Assembly: GCF_014192225.1 (NCBI RefSeq)
Contig: NZ_JACHXS010000001.1
Span: 336,440-400,439 of the forward strand
Direction: 5' to 3'
DNA: 64,000 nucleotides
Source of the DNA: Pseudoduganella umbonata
Lineage (GTDB): Bacteria; Pseudomonadota; Gammaproteobacteria; Burkholderiales; Burkholderiaceae_D
Shown here: piece after piece, positions 8,970 to 16,925 of the stretch
How positions within the stretch are numbered: position 1 is the stretch's first letter
Layout of the letters: each line of letters opens with the position of its first letter
Notes under the pieces: model-generated
What the model saw: the letters and a program-made list of their open reading frames with translations, nothing else
The model's database searches: none
Told to the model about the DNA's origin: nothing
Made by a program: the position numbers and the translations under genes

Positions 8970-10065
8970 GGCGCTGTCACCCGAGCCTGTGGAAGTTTCG
9001 CCAGGTCATCAAGAAAGAGCATCATTGCCGCGCAGCGCGGCGATCAGGCAGTCTGCCGGAGCCAGCCAGCGTTGCCCGTCGAGGCCATGGCGCCAGCCCA
9101 GGTAGTTCGGCAGATATTTGCTCGCCACGCCATTGAACCGCGACAGCCAGCCATGGAAGCGGCTGTGATAGCCATTCACGTGCTGCAGGTGGATGGCACC
9201 CCGGGCGCGCACGCCTGCCCTCAGGTTGACTGCTTCGTGCAGGATGCCGGCTTGGCGTGTGAACGTTCGGTAAGCGGCAGCGCTGTCCGACACCAGCAAG
9301 ACATCGGCGGCCAGTATGGGGGGCAGGTGGAACGCCAGCTGGCGCGCCGTCACCGGGCCACGGCCGCAAACGAAATCCCGGGTTTTCCCGTCCCGGTCGC
9401 GCGCTACCAGAATGCAGTCGAGTTCGTTCGAAATGCCGCGCCGCCTGGCCTTGCCGCCACGCCGGCGCGCGGGCCGGTCCAGGTGCCGGCTGCCCTTTTG
9501 CGATTCGAGCAGATAGGTCTCATCCGCCTCGACAATGCCTTGCAGCCGGGGTGGCCGGTCGTGCCGTGCGCCGCCCATGAAACGATGGCGCCAGCGAAAG
9601 CTGGTATTGCGGTGGATGCCCGTGGTATCGGCGGCGTTCCGGACCGTGCGTGAATCCAGCACAGCCTGCAGGAAAGGTAGCCATTTGCCGCGCAGGCGCA
9701 GGAAAGCGAAGGGTGTGCCGGTCAACGCATTGAAGGTACGGCGGCATGTCAGGCAGCGGTAGCGTTGCAGGCCGCCAGTGCTGCCATGACGGTGGATGTG
9801 GATCGCCGCGCAATGCGGACAACGATCGCAGGGCTGGCCGAACTTCTCGATCAGTTCCAGACAGGTTGCCAGTGACGAGGCCGGCTCGAGCAGGGCACGC
9901 AGTGTCGTCAATTGGGCGCCGGAGAACCCGTCGAGTTGCCCGCGCAATCGTTCCAGCAAGCTATTGAAAACGCCGTCGTGCATCGCCGCCTCCATCGTCA
10001 ATACGGATGAGACAGCAATGGTGGCGAATGGTTCAGTTCACCCCACAGGTTCGGGTGACAGAGCC
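8970..10065 (-). mobile_element. IS1595-family insertion sequence, copy 2 (tandem)
   Basis: A second 1096-bp copy in the same orientation, exactly 1103 bp from the first. Its ends are the same inverted repeats. I count about 13 substitutions between the copies by eye. The right flank is CC-A5-G, which is also the T-tract of the terminator of the receptor gene at 10157-13195. Confidence 0.88.
9009..10001 (-). CDS. IS1595-family transposase (copy 2)
   Basis: A 330-residue intact transposase, identical to copy 1 except His68 and Thr85. It has the same zinc ribbon, catalytic residues and length. Of the roughly 13 base differences between the two elements only these two change the protein. That pattern suggests the copies diverged under selection elsewhere rather than by a recent local duplication. 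Confidence 0.9.
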   Translation of the reverse strand: MTMEAAMHDGVFNSLLERLRGQLDGFSGAQLTTLRALLEPASSLATCLELIEKFGQPCDRCPHCAAIHIHRHGSTGGLQRYRCLTCRRTFNALTGTPFAFLRLRGKWLPFLQAVLDSRTVRNAADTTGIHRNTSFRWRHRFMGGARHDRPPRLQGIVEADETYLLESQKGSRHLDRPARRRGGKARRRGISNELDCILVARDRDGKTRDFVCGRGPVTARQLAFHLPPILAADVLLVSDSAAAYRTFTRQAGILHEAVNLRAGVRARGAIHLQHVNGYHSRFHGWLSRFNGVASKYLPNYLGWRHGLDGQRWLAPADCLIAALRGNDALS

Positions 10066-10067
10066 CC

Positions 10068-10099
10068 AAAAAGAACGGGCCGCCCGCAGGCAGCCCGTT
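10068..10099 (-). terminator. rho-independent terminator of the TonB-dependent receptor
   Basis: AACGGGC (10074-10080) pairs with GCCCGTT (10093-10099), with an inner GCC/GGC pair. On the minus strand it is followed by C and TTTTT (10072-10068). The right end of IS copy 2 lies only two bases beyond the T-tract. Confidence 0.8.
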
Positions 10100-10156
10100 T
10101 GGACACGGGACGCCAGCTGCGGCGCCCCACGATCCCGTTGTAAGTCCCGTTCTACA

Positions 10157-13100
10157 TCAGAACTTGTAGCGCGCGCCGACCATGTAGCGCGGGCCGCCTT
10201 GCGTGGCGGACAGCACCATCATCTCGTGCCGGCCATGCACGCGCTGCGTTTCGTCGTTCAGGTTGATGCCTTCGAACTGCAGCGTCAGGTTCTTCGTCAG
10301 GTTGTAGCCGATCGACAGGTCGACCTGGCCATACGGTTCCACGTACTGCGGATTCGGTCCAGCCTGGTCGGTGACCGAGGTCAGGAACTTGTCGCGCCAG
10401 TTGTACGCGGCGCGAATCGACCACTTGTCGTTCTCGAAGATACCGATCACGTTGGCCGAATCCGACAAGCCGACCAGCGCGAACTGGTTGCCCGAACTCG
10501 CGTTGTCGAAGCTCAGGTTCGACTTCACGTACGTGTAGTTGGCCTGGATGCCGAAGCCGCTGGTGCCGAACATGTGCTGCCAGTTGACTTCCGCGCCTTT
10601 CACGTTGGCCGACTTCTCGTTGACGAACGACGTGATCTGGTACTGCACCAGCGGATTGCCGGCGATGCCCGCGATCGTGCCGGTGGCATTGCCGGCCGCA
10701 TTGTCCGCGCCCTGTACCACGCCCTGCTGGCCGTTGAAGTTGCGGAAGATGTAGTTGCGGATGCAGGTGGTGTCGGTATTGATGCAGCCCGACGCCAGCG
10801 CCGCGTTCCAGTAGGCGCCGCCCACCGGCGTCGTCACGTTCGGCGACGTTTCCATGTTCACGCTCTGGCCCGCGTAGTTCGACAGGGACTTGTGGAACAG
10901 GCCCAGCGAAACGGTGCTCTGCGGCGAGTAGTACCACTCGGCCGACAGGTCCAGGTTCTTCGACTTGACCGGTTCCAGCGCCGGGTTGCCGCGCGTGCCG
11001 GTACCGTAGTTGATGTTGCCGGTCGGGCTGATGTTGGTGCCGCCCTGGATCTGGTCGTAGCGCGGACGGCCGATCGTATGGCCATAGCTGGCGCGGACCT
11101 TGAAGTCGTCACGCACGTTCATGTCCCAGTCGAGGCTCGGCAGGATGTGGTGGTACTTGCCCTGCAGGCTCGTGAATTCCTTGCCGGAGAAGACGAATGG
11201 CAGTTCGTTCTGCGCCACCCAGTTCACGCCGGCCACCGTCTGCGACAGCGCGGTCGACAGCACGTCGGTTTTTTCGTAGCGGAAGCCGATACCGGTGTGC
11301 ATCGGCATCGCCGTGTCCCACTCGGTATTGAGCTGGAAGTACAGCGCGCGGCTCTTTTCCGTGGTGCGGCGGTCGTAGTCCGGGCTGGCCAGGCTTGGCA
11401 GGTAAAGCTCCGGCTTGCCGGTCGCATCCGATACGCGCTGGCGCATCGCCGCGAAGTCGAACAGGTGGATCTGCTGGAACAGGGCCGGGTTGTCGTGGCC
11501 GCCCAGCTTGTCGAAGTACTGGCCCAGCGAATCCGGGCGGAACATCGATTGCGGGTAGTCCGCCGGCGACGTGGCGCCGCCCCACGAATCGCTCTGTACC
11601 TGCTGGAACGCGGAGCGGTTCTTCACGTTGGTCAGCGACAGGCCGAAGTTCAGCTCGGAGGTTTCCCACAGCTTCAGGCGGCCGCCGGCTTGTGCCTGGT
11701 CGATCTCCATGCGCTGGTAGCCATCCTGGAACCAGGAACCGGACACCTGCATCGGCGCGCGGTTGAAGTCGGCACCCTCGATCGACAGCACCGGGATCTC
11801 GTTGCCGAACAGTACACGCGTGTTGCCGCGGCTGAAGCTGACGGTGGCCAGGTCGTTGTTCGAGCCGAACGGGCTGTCCTTCTGCGACGTGGCGGTCGAA
11901 TGGTGCGCATCGAACGTCAGGCGCAGGTCGTTCGACACCTTCCACTGCGTGTTGAAGCCCAGCGACTTGTTCTCGGACTTGGTGGCGAAGTCGCCGCCGT
12001 TCATGCTGATGTCCTGGTTGGACACGTTCTCCTGGTAGAAGATCGGTGCCGCCACCGGGCCGTCGGTCCAGCTCGAGACGGACGGGCCGTGGTTGAACCA
12101 GGCCGACAGCTCGTGGTACTTGGTCTGCACCTTGTTCAGCGAGTAGGTGTAGTCCAGCGTCGTGGTCAGGTCCTTGTTCGGGCGGAACTGGAACGTCAGC
12201 TGGCCGTTGGTGCGCTGGCGCTGCGAGCCGCGCATGAAGTACGAGATATTCTGCGGTACGGAATACACGTCGCTGCCGTCCGGGCGGTTCGTGATGTTTT
12301 CCGAGCCGGGCGCGCCAGGCAGCGGGATCACGCCGGTCACGCCGGTCTGGTTCGCCGTGTACGGGCCTTTCCAGCCGTTGGTGATCTGCGCCTGGTTCAC
12401 GCCCAGGTTACGCTCCTGGTAGCTGGCGCTGACCGACACGCCGAACTTGCCGTCGCCCCAGGTCGTGCTGTAGATCCCCGAGACTTCCGGCGTGTAGGAG
12501 CGCTTGGCAGCGTCTTCCTGCGGCAGGTTGTCGTTCGACGTGTCGTAGACCACCTTGCCGCCGATGCTGGCCATGTTGCCCAGTTCGAGCGGGCGTGCCG
12601 TCATGATGTTCAGCGTGGCGCCGATGCCGCCCGGCGGCGTGTCGGCGCGCGAGCTCTTGTACACCTGGATCTGCGACACGGCTTCCGAAGCCAGGTTCGA
12701 GAAGTCGAACGCGCGGCCGGCCAGGTCGCCCAGGTTCGAGGTGGGCATCTGGCGGCCGTTCAGCAGCACCATGTTCAGGTCCGGACCCACGCCGCGCACC
12801 GTGACCTGCGAGCCTTCGCCGCGGTTGCGGTCGATCGACACGCCGGAAATGCGCTGCAGCGATTCGGCCAGGTTGGTATCGGGGAACTTGCCGATGTCGT
12901 CGGCCACGATGCCGTCGACGATACCGTCGGAATTGCGCTTCAGGTTCAGCGTCGATTGCATCGAGGCGCGGATGCCCTTGACGACGACGGTAGCGGGTGC
13001 GCTGGGGTCGGCCACATTGCCGGCCACGTTGCTGGCGGCCTCCTGGGCCGATGGTCCGGTGGCAGCCTGGGCTGCGGCGGGTGCTGCCTGGGTAGCGTCC

Positions 13101-13195
13101 TGCGCGAATGCCGGCGCCATCAGCGTGGCGCAAGCCCCGGCGACGGCGATGGCGATCAGGCGATGCCTGGTGTTGGGGAAAGCATTGAGTTCCAT
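10157..13195 (-). CDS. TonB-dependent receptor, TonB-Xanth-Caul type
   Basis: A 1012-residue outer-membrane receptor. It has a signal peptide (cleavage near AFA-QDA at about 27), an Ala-rich linker, and a plug domain starting VVVKGIRASMQSTLNLKR with DDIGKFPDTNLAESLQRISG and VRGVGPDLNMVLLNGRQ. A 22-strand barrel follows, ending GARYKF with the usual terminal Phe. This opening is characteristic of the large receptors used by Xanthomonas- and Caulobacter-like bacteria for oligosaccharide uptake. The ATG at 13195 is preferred over 13312 because it gives a proper signal peptide. It is divergent from a ROK repressor, so import of a sugar sensed by that regulator is likely. Confidence 0.93.
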   Translation of the reverse strand: MELNAFPNTRHRLIAIAVAGACATLMAPAFAQDATQAAPAAAQAATGPSAQEAASNVAGNVADPSAPATVVVKGIRASMQSTLNLKRNSDGIVDGIVADDIGKFPDTNLAESLQRISGVSIDRNRGEGSQVTVRGVGPDLNMVLLNGRQMPTSNLGDLAGRAFDFSNLASEAVSQIQVYKSSRADTPPGGIGATLNIMTARPLELGNMASIGGKVVYDTSNDNLPQEDAAKRSYTPEVSGIYSTTWGDGKFGVSVSASYQERNLGVNQAQITNGWKGPYTANQTGVTGVIPLPGAPGSENITNRPDGSDVYSVPQNISYFMRGSQRQRTNGQLTFQFRPNKDLTTTLDYTYSLNKVQTKYHELSAWFNHGPSVSSWTDGPVAAPIFYQENVSNQDISMNGGDFATKSENKSLGFNTQWKVSNDLRLTFDAHHSTATSQKDSPFGSNNDLATVSFSRGNTRVLFGNEIPVLSIEGADFNRAPMQVSGSWFQDGYQRMEIDQAQAGGRLKLWETSELNFGLSLTNVKNRSAFQQVQSDSWGGATSPADYPQSMFRPDSLGQYFDKLGGHDNPALFQQIHLFDFAAMRQRVSDATGKPELYLPSLASPDYDRRTTEKSRALYFQLNTEWDTAMPMHTGIGFRYEKTDVLSTALSQTVAGVNWVAQNELPFVFSGKEFTSLQGKYHHILPSLDWDMNVRDDFKVRASYGHTIGRPRYDQIQGGTNISPTGNINYGTGTRGNPALEPVKSKNLDLSAEWYYSPQSTVSLGLFHKSLSNYAGQSVNMETSPNVTTPVGGAYWNAALASGCINTDTTCIRNYIFRNFNGQQGVVQGADNAAGNATGTIAGIAGNPLVQYQITSFVNEKSANVKGAEVNWQHMFGTSGFGIQANYTYVKSNLSFDNASSGNQFALVGLSDSANVIGIFENDKWSIRAAYNWRDKFLTSVTDQAGPNPQYVEPYGQVDLSIGYNLTKNLTLQFEGINLNDETQRVHGRHEMMVLSATQGGPRYMVGARYKF

Positions 13196-13374
13196 GGAAC
13201 CCTTGGATCTGTACAGCACGGTGTCTCCTCTCTGGTGTGGAACGCCGCGTCCGGGGGCAGGGGGCGGCGTCATTGGTCTTGCCAAATTCACATGTCCCTG
13301 CGTTCCGATCACCGCGGGACTTCAGCTGGCCGCATGCTGTCTTTGCAGCATTGCCGACCGGCGGAATTTACACA

Positions 13375-13403
13375 AGAGTAAGAAAATTGCGGTAATTGGT
13401 CAA
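13375..13403 (-). promoter_or_regulatory. candidate promoter of the TonB-dependent receptor
   Basis: Read on the minus strand, TTGACC (13403-13398) and TACTCT (13380-13375) are 17 bases apart. They lie about 180 bp upstream of the ATG at 13195. Confidence 0.45.
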
Positions 13404-13551
13404 TCGGGCGAACAAATAAAATTGTGTCCTGAATCAGTAAAAAACCCTGTATCGGCGGGCATTTACGTCATCATCCGGTCATACGTACCGTACGTAATGG
13501 CAAGGAAAACGGTTTCCAAGAAATCGTTTTCATAGCAAAATCAACGACTTC

Positions 13552-13566
13552 TGGAAACGTGTCCAC
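13552..13566. promoter_or_regulatory. operator-like palindrome, site 1
   Basis: TGGAAACGTGTCCAC, whose first 14 bases form an imperfect palindrome with 12 of 14 positions symmetric. An identical copy lies at 13675-13689. Candidate site for the ROK regulator encoded at 13797. Confidence 0.5.
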
Positions 13567-13674
13567 CAGCAACAAAAAATCGCGGTGGCGCCCATGTGGG
13601 CGATTGGCAAGCCGGCGCCTTCGCCGAATCCGTTGCAAAAAATTCACAGCGTGAGGCAAAAAACCAACGTTCGA

Positions 13675-13689
13675 TGGAAACGTGTCCAC
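13675..13689. promoter_or_regulatory. operator-like palindrome, site 2
   Basis: A second exact TGGAAACGTGTCCAC, 123 bp from the first and about 110 bp upstream of the ROK start codon. Two identical sites could allow looping or joint control of both divergent genes. Confidence 0.5.
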
Positions 13690-13796
13690 ACGTTGCCGGC
13701 GCGGCATGGACCGCGCAGCGGATTGCGCGGGCATTTTTTGGCAATGGCGGTCCCGGTGCTGCATAATCCGCCCACTGCAATCGACCCAGATCCGCC

Positions 13797-15023
13797 ATGC
13801 CCGTTACCGGTGACCAGCAACTCCTGAAACAACTGAACCGGATGGCGCTGGTGCGCCAGGTGAGCACGCAGCCCGGCCTGTCGCGCGCGGCGCTGTCGGA
13901 CGAGCTGCGGCTGACGAAATCCACCGTCAGCCAGCTGGTGCGCGAACTGATGGACGAAGGCTGGCTGACCGAGCGCGCGCTGCTGGTGACGGGGGAAGTG
14001 GGGCGCCGCGCCACGCCGCTGCACCTGGACCCGTCCCGCCTGGCGCTGATCGGCGCCGAGGTGGGCGTCGACGAAGCCCGCGTGGTGGCCACCAACCTGC
14101 TGGGCGAAGTGCTCGATGCGCGCGTGATCGATTACGACGACGCGCACGACCCGGCGTCGTGCATCCGCCTGGCGGCGCAGGCCATGGTGCGGCAGGCGCG
14201 CCGGCTGGCGCGCCCGTCCGCCGCCGGCGGCACGCGGCAGGTGCTGGGGGCGGGCATCGGCCTGCACGGCGCCGTCGATGAAAACACCGGCGTGCTGCGC
14301 CACGCGCCCCACCTCGGCTGGCGCAATGTCGACGTGCGCACCCAGGTCGAGGCGCATTTCGCCGGCACCGTGCTGCAAGGCCTGCCGCTGTACATGCAGA
14401 ACGAGGCCAACGTGGCGGCGCTGGCCGAGTTCGAGTTTTCCCGCGAAACCGCCGGCGACCCGCTGATCTACCTGTCGATCAGCTACGGCGTCGGGGCCGG
14501 CATCATCGTCAGCGACCGGCTGCTGACCGGCATGCGCGGCTTCGGCGGCGAGGTCGGCCACGCGATCCTGCAGGCCGACGGGCCGCCGTGCACGTGCGGC
14601 CGGCGAGGTTGCGCCGATGCGCTGATCGGCCTGGCCGCGCTGCTGGGCGACGAACGGCCCAGCTACGCGGCGCTGGAACGGCTGTACAAGCGGGTCGCCG
14701 ATCGCGTGCCGTCGACCTGTGCCACCGTCGACGCGGCCGGGCGCCAGCTGGGCATCCTGCTGAACAACCTGTGGGCCGGTTTCGACCCGATGGCGATCGT
14801 CATCGGCGGGCCCGCGCTGCGGCTCGGCGACGCGCTGACCGGGCCGGCGCGCCGGGTGCTGGCCGGCTATGCGGAGGCGGCGATGCTGACGCCGCCGGAG
14901 ATCCGTATCTCGCACTTCGGTGCCGACGCCGTCGCCGTCGGCGCCGCGGCACTGGCGCGCTACCGCCTCACGCGGCCGCTCGACCTGCAAACGCTGGAGC
15001 GCAGCGCCGAGCGCGCGGCGTAG
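13797..15023 (+). CDS. ROK-family transcriptional repressor (NagC/XylR/Mlc type)
   Basis: A 408-residue protein. An N-terminal winged helix (residues about 8-65, with LSRAALSDELRLTKSTVSQLVREL) precedes a sugar-kinase-like ROK domain. The ROK zinc signature is intact as C265-x-C267-G-x-x-G-C272 after GGEVGH. Such proteins bind DNA without sugar and release it, or change activity, when a sugar or sugar phosphate binds. The start at 13797 lies directly before the winged helix. Being divergent from a large receptor with twin palindromes between, it very likely controls that receptor and itself. The inducing sugar is unknown. Confidence 0.88.
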   Translation: MPVTGDQQLLKQLNRMALVRQVSTQPGLSRAALSDELRLTKSTVSQLVRELMDEGWLTERALLVTGEVGRRATPLHLDPSRLALIGAEVGVDEARVVATNLLGEVLDARVIDYDDAHDPASCIRLAAQAMVRQARRLARPSAAGGTRQVLGAGIGLHGAVDENTGVLRHAPHLGWRNVDVRTQVEAHFAGTVLQGLPLYMQNEANVAALAEFEFSRETAGDPLIYLSISYGVGAGIIVSDRLLTGMRGFGGEVGHAILQADGPPCTCGRRGCADALIGLAALLGDERPSYAALERLYKRVADRVPSTCATVDAAGRQLGILLNNLWAGFDPMAIVIGGPALRLGDALTGPARRVLAGYAEAAMLTPPEIRISHFGADAVAVGAAALARYRLTRPLDLQTLERSAERAA

Positions 15024-15206
15024 GGCAGTCGCAAGGCAACCGCGAGGGAAATGCAAAGGAAACGCAAAGGCGCCGAAAGCCGCGGCGACGCCAAAAATCG
15101 GGCGCCGCCGTACGCGTTTTTTCCAGCCATGCCAAACTAGTCGTCCCTGCGCTGCGCGGTCGCCACCGACCGGCGCGGCCATGACCCGTACAGGAGAGAA
15201 AAGCGC

Positions 15207-16043
15207 ATGAGTGAAACCCCGAAATACGTGCCCCCGGCCGTGTGGACGCCGCCCGCCGCGTCCGGCGGCACCTTTGCCAGCATCAACCGCCCGGTGGCCG
15301 GCGCCACCCACGACCGCGAGCTGCCGGTGGGCCGGCACCCGCTGCAGCTGTATTCGCTGGGCACGCCGAACGGCCAGAAGGTCACGATCCTGCTGGAAGA
15401 ACTGCTGGCGCTGGGCCATGCCGGCGCCGAATACGACGCGTGGCTGGTGCGCATCGGCGAAGGCGAGCAGTTCGGCAGCGGCTTCGTCGACATCAATCCC
15501 AATTCGAAGATTCCCGCGCTGGTCGACCACAGCGGCGAAACACCGCTGCGCGTGTTTGAATCCGGCTCGATCCTGGTGTACCTGGCCGAAAAATTCGGCG
15601 CCTTCCTGCCCGGCGAAACGCGGGCGCGCACGGAAACGCTGAACTGGCTGTTCTGGCAGATGGGCTCGGCGCCGTTCGTCGGTGGCGGCTTCGGCCATTT
15701 CTTCGCGTACGCGCCGGAGAAGCTGCAGTACCCGATCGACCGCTATGCGATGGAAGCCAAGCGCCAGCTCGACGTGCTGGATCGCCAGCTGGCCAGCCAC
15801 CGCTTCGTGGCCGGCGACGACTACACGATCGCCGACATGGCGATCTGGCCGTGGTATGGCCTGCTCGCGCTGGGCGAGCTGTATGGCGCCGGCGAGTTCC
15901 TGTCGGTGCACGAGTACACCAATGTGCGGCGCTGGGCGGAAGAGGTGGCGGCGCGCCCGGCGGTGGCGCGCGGGCGCCGCGTCAACCGGCTGCAGGGCGA
16001 GCGGCACGTGCCGGAGCGGCACGACGCGTCCGACCTGGATTGA
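15207..16043 (+). CDS. yghU: glutathione S-transferase, YghU type (GSH-disulphide oxidoreductase)
   Basis: A 278-residue cytosolic enzyme close in length to E. coli YghU. The long N-terminal extension (YVPPAVWTPP, then INRPVAGATHDRELPVG) before the thioredoxin-like fold is diagnostic of the YghU/YfcG Nu-class. The thioredoxin-like domain carries GTPNGQKVTILLEEL and NPNSKIPAL, followed by FESGSILVYLAEK for glutathione binding. The C-terminal helical domain has FVAGDDYTIADMAIWPW. It should reduce disulphides or peroxides with glutathione. A bidirectional terminator follows within 20 bp. Confidence 0.92.
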   Translation: MSETPKYVPPAVWTPPAASGGTFASINRPVAGATHDRELPVGRHPLQLYSLGTPNGQKVTILLEELLALGHAGAEYDAWLVRIGEGEQFGSGFVDINPNSKIPALVDHSGETPLRVFESGSILVYLAEKFGAFLPGETRARTETLNWLFWQMGSAPFVGGGFGHFFAYAPEKLQYPIDRYAMEAKRQLDVLDRQLASHRFVAGDDYTIADMAIWPWYGLLALGELYGAGEFLSVHEYTNVRRWAEEVAARPAVARGRRVNRLQGERHVPERHDASDLD

Positions 16044-16060
16044 GTCCGGCGATGCAATGA

Positions 16061-16090
16061 AAAACGGGCGCCGCGGCGCCCGTTTTTTTA
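16061..16090. terminator. bidirectional terminator between GST and PEP-CTERM genes
   Basis: A GC-rich ten-base stem, AACGGGCGCC (16063-16072) with GGCGCCCGTT (16075-16084), lies between A4 and T7 runs. It can stop transcription in both directions. Confidence 0.85.
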
Positions 16091-16116
16091 TCCCCGCGTG
16101 GGGAAGAAGGTCGGCA

Positions 16117-16860
16117 TTACTGCTTCGAACGGCGGCGCGCGGTGAAGCCGACCACAGCCAGGCCCAGGCCCAGCATGGCGTAGGTCGACGGTTCCGGTAC
16201 CGGCGATACGGCGTCGGCCTGGGCAACCAGGAAGTCCTGCGAGGTGACCGACGTGTAACGCGTGAACGTGTACGTCTGGGTGTACTTGATGTCGCTGTTC
16301 TGGGCCGCGGCCAGCATCTCGTTGGCGACGTTGACGGTGATGTCCGCGCCCGTCCATTCCCCGACGCCGTTGCCGCGCTTCTGGCCGAGGGAGTTGGTGG
16401 TCACGGTATTGTTCATCGCAATCGTGCCGCTGGCGAGCGTTGCGTCGTCGTTGTACAGCTCCCACAGTGCCAGCTGGAAGCTCAGGCTCAGGTCCTTCGA
16501 TGCTTCGGTCGCACCGCTGATCTGGTTGTAGTACAGGCCATACAGGCGTTCGATCGACTCTTGCCGTGCCGCGGTGGCAAAGCTGAACGAGCTTGCTGCA
16601 TAGCTCTGCGGTCCGCTCCCCATCGCCTGGCCCGGCTCGATGCACAGCGCCAGGAACTGGCTGCCGGTGGCGGTGGAGACGTCCCACGTCTCCACATTGA
16701 CGGAGGTGCCGGCGCGGCGGGTCGGGAACGCGGCAACTACCGTTTTCTGGACATCGTGCGCCTGGGCAGTGACGGTGACCGGCGTTTCGACGGCGTAGGC
16801 AGGAGCGAACAGGGCGGCGCCGATGGCGACGGCGGACAGCGTGGTGAAGATGGTTTTCAT
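16117..16860 (-). CDS. PEP-CTERM sorted exported protein
   Basis: A 247-residue exported protein with an N-terminal signal peptide (cleavage near AYA-VE at 23). The C-terminal sorting signal is VPEPSTYAMLGLGLAVVGF followed by a basic tail RRRSKQ. This is the tripartite signal cut by exosortase, so the mature protein should reach the outer membrane or extracellular polysaccharide matrix. The central region (about 30-215) contains FLALCIEPGQ and LALWELYND, as seen in choice-of-anchor-type PEP-CTERM proteins. It lies 65 bp downstream of the giant SdrD-repeat gene on the same strand and may share its transcript. No exosortase gene is in the window. Confidence 0.88.
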   Translation of the reverse strand: MKTIFTTLSAVAIGAALFAPAYAVETPVTVTAQAHDVQKTVVAAFPTRRAGTSVNVETWDVSTATGSQFLALCIEPGQAMGSGPQSYAASSFSFATAARQESIERLYGLYYNQISGATEASKDLSLSFQLALWELYNDDATLASGTIAMNNTVTTNSLGQKRGNGVGEWTGADITVNVANEMLAAAQNSDIKYTQTYTFTRYTSVTSQDFLVAQADAVSPVPEPSTYAMLGLGLAVVGFTARRRSKQ

Positions 16861-16925
16861 GGTGTGCTTTCGTATTCTTGGTCGAAGCGTGCCGGCGGCG
16901 CCGGCACGCGGGATGCAATGGTGGG

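Larger units (their letters stand above)
13196..13796. other. 601-bp divergent regulatory region between receptor and ROK genes
   Basis: No gene is supported here. The stretch is AT-richer than its surroundings at about 13370-13460 and 13500-13560. It holds a receptor promoter candidate (13375-13403), two copies of a 15-base palindromic motif (13552 and 13675) and a GGAAAACGGTTTCC palindrome (13504-13517). Confidence 0.6.

Noticed and set aside
10007..13381. Plus-strand open frame of 1124 codons across IS end and receptor gene
   Set aside because: It runs antisense to an unmistakable TonB-dependent receptor and starts inside an IS. It is a codon-bias artefact.
13644..16226. Minus-strand open frame of 860 codons opposite ROK and GST genes
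   Set aside because: Antisense to two well-supported genes, with His/Arg/Gly-rich composition only.
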